NCBI GenBank assembly: GCA_000416005.1
Contig: KE356562.1
Span: forward strand, 1,178,098 to 1,183,504
Source of the DNA: Haloquadratum sp. J07HQX50
Lineage (GTDB): Archaea; Halobacteriota; Halobacteria; Halobacteriales; Haloferacaceae
DNA length: 5,407 bases
Reading direction: 5' to 3'
In this document: in pieces, positions 1 through 5,407 of the stretch
Layout: every line of letters begins with the position of its first letter
Position numbering within the stretch: the stretch's first letter is position 1
Translations under genes and position numbers: made by a program
Notes under the pieces: generated by a model
The model's database searches: none
What the model was told of the DNA's origin: nothing
Seen by the model: only the letters and a program-made list of their open reading frames with translations

Positions 1-1063
1 CATGTAGTCGCCCTCTCCGTCATTCACCCAATCTGAACATTCTCGTCAACAGATTGCCACCGATTTGCCGTTGCCAATGCATATGTGAAGGAGGCGACTC
101 GTCCACTGATCATGAGCGCAGGAATGTCCTCGTGCCCCGTGATGCTGCTTCGTCACTTGAGAACTCATCAGCTAGTTGAATGCATGTCTTGATCATACCA
201 TCAGTCCGCCGGCGATCCTCCTCCATTTCAGGATTGGCGACGACAACGTCTGGATCGGTTCCCTCGCCACGGAGCCATGGGTCGGTGCCACCTTCATAAG
301 CGGTTCGGCAGTATCCCCAGTAAGATTCGAGATCTCCGGGCACGCCTGTTTCTTCATAGGCAATAATATCTTGTTCTTCATCAATTCGTTGGAGTGCATC
401 ATAGAATTGACTCCACGTATTGAGTTCCTCAAACGGATCTTCGATTCCTGCTTGTGCGAAGTTTTTTGGGCGGATTCCAAGGTTACTGTTCGTGTTTCGG
501 ATTGCTCCGAGTGACCATTGGAAGCCACGGAAGTTCGAGATCTGTTGTCCCGCGGCGGTCAACTGATCAGGCAACGTCTCGCTTTCTTGCATGAAGGCTG
601 AGTGATCGGCAAGTTGCCCCTCTTTGAGATACTGCAGACCAAGACCTCCTGTCTCGGCAACTGCCGGAACATTTCCGGACGATACGGTCGTAGTTATGGT
701 GCTAGTGATGTCCCCATATGAAGCTGTCTGGAGGTCGACTTGATATCCCTCGTTCTTCGATGCAAAGTCCTCCATTGAGCTTTGGAAGTGTTCTTGAGTA
801 TCAGCGTTCTCGACAGCGTTGGCCGAAATAAATGTGAATGAAGTCGTATCGCTGCCACCACTATCGCTGCCTCCAGAACTATCTGAGTCACCACCAGATG
901 AATCGCTACCGTCGCCACTGTCGCTACCACCGCTACACCCGGCAAGCGAGCCAAGTGCACCAACGCTGGCTGCGCCGGTGGTTATCTTTACGAAATCTCT
1001 TCGGGACGTCCCATCAGAGGTCGTGTGACTATGCTTCGTTGATTTATCATCATTGTCTACCAT
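1..1063 (-). pseudogene. Sugar-type ABC transporter solute-binding lipoprotein, frameshifted, partial at left edge
   Basis: Would bind a sugar or oligosaccharide outside the membrane and pass it to an ABC permease. From the ATG at 1061-1063, residues 20-26 (SRRDFVK) form a twin-arginine signal. A short hydrophobic stretch then leads to lipobox LAGC (residues 40-43), with Cys43 the likely lipidated residue. A Ser/Gly/Asp linker follows, and from about residue 73 a domain resembling family-1 (CUT1-type) binding proteins. The first frame stops at 110-112 after 317 codons, short of the roughly 400-plus residues usual for the family. Family-like sequence resumes in a second frame at 134 (HEDIPALMISGRVASFTYA), which stops at 24-26, and again in the third frame from 30 (WVNDGEGDYM) to position 1. 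Each shift equals one missing base and lies at a G run (135-138 and 27-29). Either the gene is decaying or the read has homopolymer errors. The 3' end and any permease genes lie outside the window. The fold assignment is firm; the ligand is unknown. Confidence 0.8.
848..934 (-). repeat. Ser/Gly/Asp low-complexity linker coding repeat
   Basis: Residues 44-72 of the binding protein, just after the lipidated cysteine, are almost only Ser, Gly and Asp in degenerate SGG, SDS and GGSDS units. Acidic flexible tethers of this kind are common in haloarchaeal lipoproteins, where they hold the binding domain off the membrane. The DNA is correspondingly repetitive (serine, glycine and aspartate codons) and could be prone to slippage, although the frame is intact here. 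Confidence 0.75.
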
Positions 1064-1092
1064 CTTCCAGAAGATAATTCATCATTATTGCA

Positions 1093-1100
1093 CTTATACT
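1093..1100 (-). promoter_or_regulatory. TATA box of the solute-binding protein gene
   Basis: Read on the minus strand this is AGTATAAG, an archaeal box A. Its centre is 33 nt before the ATG at 1063. Initiation about 26 nt downstream would leave a 5' leader of only about 7 nt, normal for haloarchaea. No Shine-Dalgarno sequence is needed or obvious. Start site inferred, not measured. Confidence 0.5.
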
Positions 1101-1153
1101 TAGTGGATTAGCATGTCTCGGATCTGACGATGGTGACCCATAATTCACAGTAG

Positions 1154-1161
1154 TTATGTAC
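1154..1161 (+). promoter_or_regulatory. Possible TATA box of the first chaperonin-like gene
   Basis: TTATGTAC is a weak box A whose centre is about 28 nt before the ATG at 1185, predicting a start at or just before that ATG. An AAGGAG at 1177-1182 resembles a Shine-Dalgarno sequence but is only 2 nt from the ATG and, if this TATA is right, would not be in the transcript. Weak match; assigned mainly by spacing. Confidence 0.35.
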
Positions 1162-1184
1162 TTTTAGCAGGCAGCTAAGGAGAA

Positions 1185-2747
1185 ATGACAGATACAGACA
1201 CAGACCTCGCTGCTGGTGTGCGCACGCTATGTCAGACAGTCGAAACAATGCTGGGCCCATTCGGAGCGAACAAGTTAGTTATCGAGGACAGTGGGAATGT
1301 AACCGCAACAGCGGCTCCAATCGAGTTATTAGATCGATTGGATATTGAGGATCCAGCCTTAACATTGCTTGAGACGGCAGCGAGAGACTTCAAGAGCCAG
1401 CATGGTGATGGAACTGCGCTGCTGGTTACACTTACTGGAGCATTATTACGGGAGGCAGAGAGCCTTACTGAGAAGGGAGTTCACCCGACTGCGGTGAGTG
1501 GTGGGTTTCGAGCCGCTCGTGATCGTGCTATAGAGGCGCTCGAGTTAAACACGTACCCATTGGCAGAGTTTGATGCAGAGACAGTGGCCAAGACCGCCCT
1601 GACAGGGACGCGAAATCTATCTCTGCGAGAGATTATTGCAGAGTATATTGCTGAGGCCACCGCGCGTGCAGGCGATGCCGCAGAAGACTCAACAACAATA
1701 CTGTTCAAAGATGGTGGGTCACCCTCAGATACCGATCTCATCTCGGGGGTAGTTATTGATAAGGGAACAGTGTTAGATACAATGCCCAGAGAGTATGCCG
1801 GTAATATAGCAGTTCTCTCTGGTAGTGTCGATGTGCCACATGCTGGCAGTCAGATGGGTCCCGTTACTCGGCGAGTAATTGCCGATGTTGACTCCTATGA
1901 CGAACGAGCAGCGCTTGGCGAACAGGAGACATCACAGTTTAATGACCAGCTCCGTGATGCTCTCTCGATGGGATGTGGAGCCATATTCACCGAAAGTGCG
2001 GTCAATGACCGAGTTCAAGCCACACTCGCAGCACAGAATATGCTCGCTGTCCACCGTGTGGATCGTGAACAGCTTGATTCAGTCGCCTCAGTTACAGGTG
2101 CAAATGTGGTCCCATCACTCTCTCAGGTTGAGGCGGGGACACTTGGTCAGGGTAGTGTCGATATCCAACGAAAGGCAGGACAGGATGTTGCAATCATCAC
2201 CGGGACAGAGGACCCAGCAGTCCAAACATTATTTTGTCGAGCACCAGATGTCCGGAGTGTTACAGCATTTAATCAATCGATAGAGGCAGCACTCGCTGCA
2301 ACAGTGACGGCGTATTCGACCGGACAGGTCGTTGCTGGGGGTGGTGCCATTGAGACAGCAATTGCACAAGAGATCGATGATTTTGCTTACGAGGTGAGGG
2401 GGCGAGAGCAACTGGCTGCACAAGCATTCAGTCGCGCGATGATGATAGTTCCACGGCTACTTGGCCGGACGGCCGGGATGGATGGGATACGAACAGCAGT
2501 GCAACTGCGGGCCGCACATACAGAAGGGCGGTCAGCGACGGGGGTTGATGTGCTTGCTGGAAACACACGGGACGTGCTCGAGTCTGACCCACTGATTGAG
2601 CCAGCCGAACTCAAACGAGCAATCATAACTAACGCGACAGATATCGTCACCCAGTTAATCCGGATTGATGCACAACTTCCGGCCACTGAACTTGCCGATG
2701 AAAATATTGATCCGCCTGAAGATGTCGACATGCCTGAACAGGAATAA
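1185..2747 (+). CDS. Divergent group II chaperonin (Cpn60/TCP-1) paralogue, predicted ATPase-dead
   Basis: A 520-residue thermosome-like protein with the equatorial, intermediate and apical layout of group II chaperonins. Equatorial landmarks are LGPFG (23-27, normally LGPKG), GDGT (74-77), VVAGGGA (382-388), GREQLA near 407 and GVDV near 453. The apical middle includes MPREYAGNIAVLSG (200-213) and a region matching the helical lid segment. Both catalytic aspartates are lost. Where thermosomes have NDG there is A43-A44-P45, exactly 31 residues before Asp75 as in Thermoplasma thermosome. Where they have DAL there is A368-A369-L370, exactly 17 residues before the GGGA. The Mg-binding Asp75 remains. 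The N-terminus is about 15-20 residues short of the usual chaperonin start; an in-frame TAA at 1176-1178 rules out a longer form. The C-terminus is acidic with no GGM tail. Diverged throughout but uninterrupted, so probably functional as a structural or regulatory subunit. It meets the second paralogue tail to tail. Confidence 0.9.
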   Translation: MTDTDTDLAAGVRTLCQTVETMLGPFGANKLVIEDSGNVTATAAPIELLDRLDIEDPALTLLETAARDFKSQHGDGTALLVTLTGALLREAESLTEKGVHPTAVSGGFRAARDRAIEALELNTYPLAEFDAETVAKTALTGTRNLSLREIIAEYIAEATARAGDAAEDSTTILFKDGGSPSDTDLISGVVIDKGTVLDTMPREYAGNIAVLSGSVDVPHAGSQMGPVTRRVIADVDSYDERAALGEQETSQFNDQLRDALSMGCGAIFTESAVNDRVQATLAAQNMLAVHRVDREQLDSVASVTGANVVPSLSQVEAGTLGQGSVDIQRKAGQDVAIITGTEDPAVQTLFCRAPDVRSVTAFNQSIEAALAATVTAYSTGQVVAGGGAIETAIAQEIDDFAYEVRGREQLAAQAFSRAMMIVPRLLGRTAGMDGIRTAVQLRAAHTEGRSATGVDVLAGNTRDVLESDPLIEPAELKRAIITNATDIVTQLIRIDAQLPATELADENIDPPEDVDMPEQE

Positions 2748-2750
2748 TCA
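2745..2750. other. Abutting convergent stop codons
   Basis: The plus-strand TAA (2745-2747) and the minus-strand TGA (complement of 2748-2750) are adjacent with no intergenic base. I see no T-run terminator near the junction on either strand, so each transcript must end inside the other gene and the mRNA 3' ends should overlap in antisense. Confidence 0.9.
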
Positions 2751-4409
2751 ATCTCGCTCGGGAATCGGTTCGAAGCTTTCGATGTCGACATTTGGATATA
2801 AGACATCATCGACGGTCAATAGGCGCTCAGTAAGTGCAACGGCTGAGTCGATAGCCAGAGAAAACACTCGTCGTGGTTCGATAATGCCAGCCTCATACGC
2901 ATCGTGCAAAGAACCGGTTCTATGATCGACTCCAGTTGGAACAGGATTTGAGTCTGCGTGTGCAGCACGAAGCGAAGGAAGGACTGACAGCGGTTGATGG
3001 CCACTATTTTTTATTAAAGTGGCAGGGAGAACCTCAATTGCTTCAGCAAATCCTTCAACAGCGAGCTGCTCTCGCCCTGAGACGGCTGTCGATCGGTCGC
3101 GGATAGCGGCCGAAACAGCCGCTGGAGCAGCCCCTGCTCCGGGAAGAGTTTGCGCATCCATCGCTGCAATGGCAGTCGTCTCGAGCGCATCTTCAGCTGC
3201 GTTTTCATACTGGGTAGCACTGCGAGGTGTGGCTCCCCCAATGATCGCTGAAATGACTGGTCCAGAGCAGCCCTCTACGATAGTCCACACTTCATCATCA
3301 ACAGTTTGTTGACTAACTCGTGCTGCGTAACCCAAGTCATCTGACTCTACCTGCGTGAGTTTCCCAACGACATTCCCTCCTGTTGCTCTGGCAAGCCTAT
3401 ATACATCCTCTTTCGGGTACTTTGCTTTATCAATTAGTGAGAGACCAGCTTTTTCAAGCTGATGAGCGATCTCAGTGTCAACTTTTTCCATGCAGACGAG
3501 TGTATCGACTCCGATGTCGGCGAGGCGCGTCGCTGTCTGGCTTATCGCTGACTGTAGCTCTGATTGGTACTGCTGTAGAGCGTCAGCAGATGAAAGATGC
3601 ACCCCGTCGCCCCCGTCAAGGACAGTTGCTGTATCTTCAAAATCGATTTCGCGGTCAATGATGGCAATCCCCGGCTCTATACACGGGGTGACTACACCCT
3701 CGCCGTTTGGGTCACCGTCATCAGGACGCGAAAGCACCAGTCCACGATACGTTGTATTTTCGACATCGGGAGCAGCCAAGATTCGAACATCATCGGTGTT
3801 CAACCACTCAGTCTCTGAGGCGTCGGCCAACTGCTGAGCAGCTTTCGCGACTGTCGGCGCGATTCGCTCTCGCGCTGTCGGGGAGAGAGTGGTCATTGTC
3901 GTCGCCGCCACTTCGGTGAGTCGACCCGTGTCTTTGAGATTGAGTGGACGTGCTAATGTATCAAGCGTTTCACCGGCAAACGACTGTGCAATACTATACC
4001 CGATGATGACGCTGCTCGGTTCGAGACCTTGCTGTATTAATGAGAGTCCCTGTGAAAAGAGAGCCTCTGTGAGGAGCACCGCCGCAGTGGTCCCATCATG
4101 AATTCCTTTCCGCATCCCATCAGTTCCATCGACGAAAATGGCCGTGATTGGGTGGCCAAACCCACTTCCCCGCTCGATTGCATCCATAATTCGACCGGCA
4201 TCACTCGTGAGGACAATTTCGTCCTGATTTTGCGTGTCTTGTGTTTCGATCAATTTTTCGAGACCCTTTGGGCCATATGTCGTCCTGACGAGTGAAGCAG
4301 TCGCCCGAACAGCATCTGCAATAAATTGACGCGCATCAGCATCTTGGAGTGTCCATTGACTTTGATTCCGGGTGGCTAAATTAATCGTATCCGAGTCATT
4401 CGCCGACAT
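2748..4409 (-). CDS. Divergent group II chaperonin (Cpn60/TCP-1) paralogue with catalytic aspartates kept
   Basis: A 553-residue thermosome-like protein, counted from the ATG at 4407-4409. Equatorial nucleotide-site landmarks are YGPKG (45-49), TSDAG (68-72, Asp70 standing for the NDG aspartate), HDGTTA (104-109, Asp105, normally GDGTTT), EDAL (406-409, Asp407 as catalytic Asp) and GAGA (normally GGGA) 17 residues later. GREQLAVEGFAEA and a closing LTVDDV are close to canonical. The apical part keeps the GLSLIDKA and LARATGGNVVGKL elements and a lid-like segment. A four-residue insertion separates Asp70 from the HP pair. There is no GGM tail. Unlike its convergent neighbour it should bind and hydrolyse ATP. 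An in-frame GTG at 4422-4424 would add five residues, but it lies only about 13 nt from the TATA box, probably upstream of transcription start, so I prefer the ATG. It is too diverged to be an ordinary housekeeping thermosome subunit. Confidence 0.9.
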   Translation of the reverse strand: MSANDSDTINLATRNQSQWTLQDADARQFIADAVRATASLVRTTYGPKGLEKLIETQDTQNQDEIVLTSDAGRIMDAIERGSGFGHPITAIFVDGTDGMRKGIHDGTTAAVLLTEALFSQGLSLIQQGLEPSSVIIGYSIAQSFAGETLDTLARPLNLKDTGRLTEVAATTMTTLSPTARERIAPTVAKAAQQLADASETEWLNTDDVRILAAPDVENTTYRGLVLSRPDDGDPNGEGVVTPCIEPGIAIIDREIDFEDTATVLDGGDGVHLSSADALQQYQSELQSAISQTATRLADIGVDTLVCMEKVDTEIAHQLEKAGLSLIDKAKYPKEDVYRLARATGGNVVGKLTQVESDDLGYAARVSQQTVDDEVWTIVEGCSGPVISAIIGGATPRSATQYENAAEDALETTAIAAMDAQTLPGAGAAPAAVSAAIRDRSTAVSGREQLAVEGFAEAIEVLPATLIKNSGHQPLSVLPSLRAAHADSNPVPTGVDHRTGSLHDAYEAGIIEPRRVFSLAIDSAVALTERLLTVDDVLYPNVDIESFEPIPERD

Positions 4410-4433
4410 ATGTGCGATTTTCACTGCTTATGT

Positions 4434-4440
4434 GTATAAC
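4434..4440 (-). promoter_or_regulatory. TATA box of the second chaperonin-like gene
   Basis: On the minus strand this reads GTTATAC, centred 28 nt before the ATG at 4409, so the transcript should begin within a few bases of that ATG (leaderless). This spacing is the main reason to reject the upstream GTG start. It lies one base from the left arm of the inverted repeat. Confidence 0.6.
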
Positions 4441-4441
4441 T

Positions 4442-4481
4442 GTTTGTAGACAGCCATCAGCCGGTATCGGCGTCTACAAAC
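4442..4481. promoter_or_regulatory. Inverted-repeat operator between divergent promoters
   Basis: GTTTGTAGAC (4442-4451) and GTCTACAAAC (4472-4481) are perfect 10-bp inverted arms with a 20-bp spacer and arm centres 30 bp apart, close to three helical turns. The dyad centre (4461.5) is also the midpoint of the two TATA boxes at 4434-4440 and 4483-4489. Symmetry extends into both promoters: each arm is followed by two unpaired bases and then TTAT. The arms sit where the BRE and upstream activator contacts would be, so a dimeric regulator could control both genes together. A stem-loop RNA role is unlikely because the site lies upstream of both predicted starts. The regulator is not in the window. 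Confidence 0.7.
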
Positions 4482-4482
4482 G

Positions 4483-4490
4483 TTTATTAT
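4483..4490 (+). promoter_or_regulatory. TATA box of the aldolase gene
   Basis: TTTATTAT is a good archaeal box A. Its centre is about 26 nt before the A of the ATG at 4512, so transcription probably starts at the start codon itself (leaderless). There is no Shine-Dalgarno sequence before the ATG, which agrees. It begins one base after the right arm of the inverted repeat. Confidence 0.65.
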
Positions 4491-4511
4491 CCCTGATTAG
4501 ACACACTGGGT

Positions 4512-5407
4512 ATGACATATGCCGATGGGAACCATCTGATAGAGGTCTATCAGCGTGCTCGGATGAGTGACTATGGGTTCATTGCAAGTAACTTGACGCA
4601 TCCAGACATTCTACAGGGGCTGTTGCGAGGTGCTGAGACAGCAGATTCGGATCTCGTGCTCCAGATCAAGCGGGACACTGCAGAGTATTTCGGAAATGGA
4701 AATATTCGTGCCGGTCTTAAAGCCGCCAGCGCACATATCTCTGCGTTGAGCACCACCATAGATAATGCAGTCTTTCTGAACGTCGATCACATCAAGGCCA
4801 CTGACCGAGCAATGATTGATGCAGCGCTTGACGTGATTACACCATCCTCAATAATGATTGATGCATCTGAGCGCCCACTCAAGCAGAATATCGAGAAGAC
4901 GCGTCAAATTGTCGACCGCGTCGAACAGATGGACGCAAATATTCTTGTTGAGGCGGAATTGGGCACCATCGCAGGAACTGAAAGTGGGGAGGTTACCAAG
5001 GAAGCACTTTATACAGATCCAACCGAAGCGATTGAATTCGTCGACCAGTCAGGATGTGATCTATTAGCCATATCCATCGGCACCAAACATGGGGTCGCTG
5101 CAGGTGTAGAGCTCGACCTTCGGGTTGAGCTGGCAACAGAGATTGGCGAGGCTCTTCGTCAACATGGACTAGAGATTCCACTTGTCGTGCACGGGTCTTC
5201 GGGGCTCACTCAGTCACAGGTGACTGCTTTGATGGAAACTGATGTCTGCAAATTGAATACGAACACTCGATATCAGTACGAGTTGGCGCGGCGTATGTGC
5301 GAGTACTGCGAGGACCACAGGGAGGCGATCATGCCACCACCAGATACCACAGATACCCCATCAACAATGTTCGCTGGTCACAGTTGGCAACCTGACAAGA
5401 CGAGGTT
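4512..5407 (+). CDS. Class II fructose-bisphosphate aldolase family protein, partial at right edge
   Basis: A metal-dependent aldolase that would split or join a ketose phosphate and triose phosphates in the cytoplasm. The frame is open for 298 codons from the ATG at 4512 to the window end, without a stop. Family motifs appear in order: NVDH (90-93; Asp92 catalytic and His93 metal ligand by homology), SSIMIDAS (112-119), VEAELGTIAGTE (146-157, with Glu149 and Glu157), SIGTKHG (188-194, metal ligand His193), VVHGSSGL (225-232, metal ligand His227) and VCKLNTNTRYQYE (245-257, phosphate-loop region). The order and spacing match the haloarchaeal class II aldolases I remember. Differences are Lys53 two residues after Gln51, where E. 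coli has Ser61 after Gln59, and Asn251, where E. coli has Asp288. Both E. coli residues are linked to substrate recognition, so the substrate may not be fructose 1,6-bisphosphate. It is transcribed divergently from the second chaperonin-like gene through a shared dyad. Confidence 0.9.
   Translation, partial: MTYADGNHLIEVYQRARMSDYGFIASNLTHPDILQGLLRGAETADSDLVLQIKRDTAEYFGNGNIRAGLKAASAHISALSTTIDNAVFLNVDHIKATDRAMIDAALDVITPSSIMIDASERPLKQNIEKTRQIVDRVEQMDANILVEAELGTIAGTESGEVTKEALYTDPTEAIEFVDQSGCDLLAISIGTKHGVAAGVELDLRVELATEIGEALRQHGLEIPLVVHGSSGLTQSQVTALMETDVCKLNTNTRYQYELARRMCEYCEDHREAIMPPPDTTDTPSTMFAGHSWQPDKTR

Noticed and set aside
1139..1158. CATAA-N10-TTATG inverted repeat in the first divergent promoter region
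   Set aside because: Arms are only 5 bp, AT-rich and overlap the proposed TATA box; symmetry of this size is expected by chance and does not resemble the 4442-4481 dyad.
1177..1182. AAGGAG as a ribosome binding site for the first chaperonin-like gene
   Set aside because: Only 2 nt separate it from the ATG, too close for normal pairing, and no suitable in-frame start exists at the right distance; TATA spacing points to a leaderless or nearly leaderless message.
2387..2809. 140-codon open frame antisense to the chaperonin junction
   Set aside because: Ser/Ala/Arg-rich shadow of two well-supported chaperonin frames, with no recognisable domain or promoter.
3475..3837. 120-codon open frame on the plus strand inside the second chaperonin-like gene
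   Set aside because: Ser/Arg-rich shadow of the minus-strand gene, with no family resemblance.
2748..4409. Ordinary housekeeping thermosome subunit
   Set aside because: Too many departures in otherwise invariant motifs (HDGTTA, GAGA, YGPKG, four-residue insertion) and no GGM tail.
4410..4424. GTG start for the second chaperonin-like gene (five extra residues)
   Set aside because: It lies about 13 nt from the TATA box and so probably upstream of transcription start; the ATG at 4409 fits leaderless initiation.
1..5407. tRNA or rRNA genes, CRISPR arrays, insertion sequences
   Set aside because: No cloverleaf or rRNA core sequence, no regularly spaced repeats, and no transposase-like frame or terminal inverted repeats found; coding sequence fills nearly the whole window.

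Overview
The window looks like haloarchaeal (class Halobacteria) DNA. The evidence is acidic, Asp/Glu-rich proteins, a Tat-dependent lipoprotein with a Ser/Gly/Asp linker, group II (thermosome-type) chaperonin-fold proteins, a class II aldolase of the kind I know from haloarchaea, and TATA boxes about 26-33 nt before start codons (leaderless or nearly leaderless transcripts). By eye the base composition is near 50% GC, low for this class. A low-GC genus such as Haloquadratum or a low-GC island would fit, but I cannot settle the genus.

Layout, left to right. (1) Positions 1-1063, minus strand: the N-terminal part of a sugar-type ABC transporter solute-binding lipoprotein. It is broken by two frameshifts and runs off the left edge. 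(2) Positions 1064-1184: a short divergent promoter region. (3) Positions 1185-2747, plus strand: a strongly diverged group II chaperonin paralogue in which both catalytic aspartates are alanine. (4) Positions 2748-4409, minus strand: a second diverged chaperonin paralogue that keeps those aspartates. The two genes converge and their stop codons touch with no bases between them. (5) Positions 4410-4511: a divergent promoter region with a perfect 10-bp inverted repeat placed exactly symmetrically between two TATA boxes. (6) From 4512 to the right edge, plus strand: a class II fructose-bisphosphate-aldolase-like enzyme, open at the window end, with substitutions at positions that contact substrate in the E. 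coli enzyme.

My reading is an accessory carbohydrate-use locus: sugar uptake (decayed or mis-sequenced here), an aldolase paralogue that may act on a different sugar phosphate, and an unusual pair of chaperonin-like proteins, one apparently ATPase-competent and one apparently ATPase-dead. The shared operator-like dyad ties the ATPase-competent chaperonin to the aldolase. The most novel candidate is this chaperonin pair as a dedicated, possibly hetero-oligomeric, machine or scaffold for sugar metabolism. The gene identities are well supported. The system-level role is inference.
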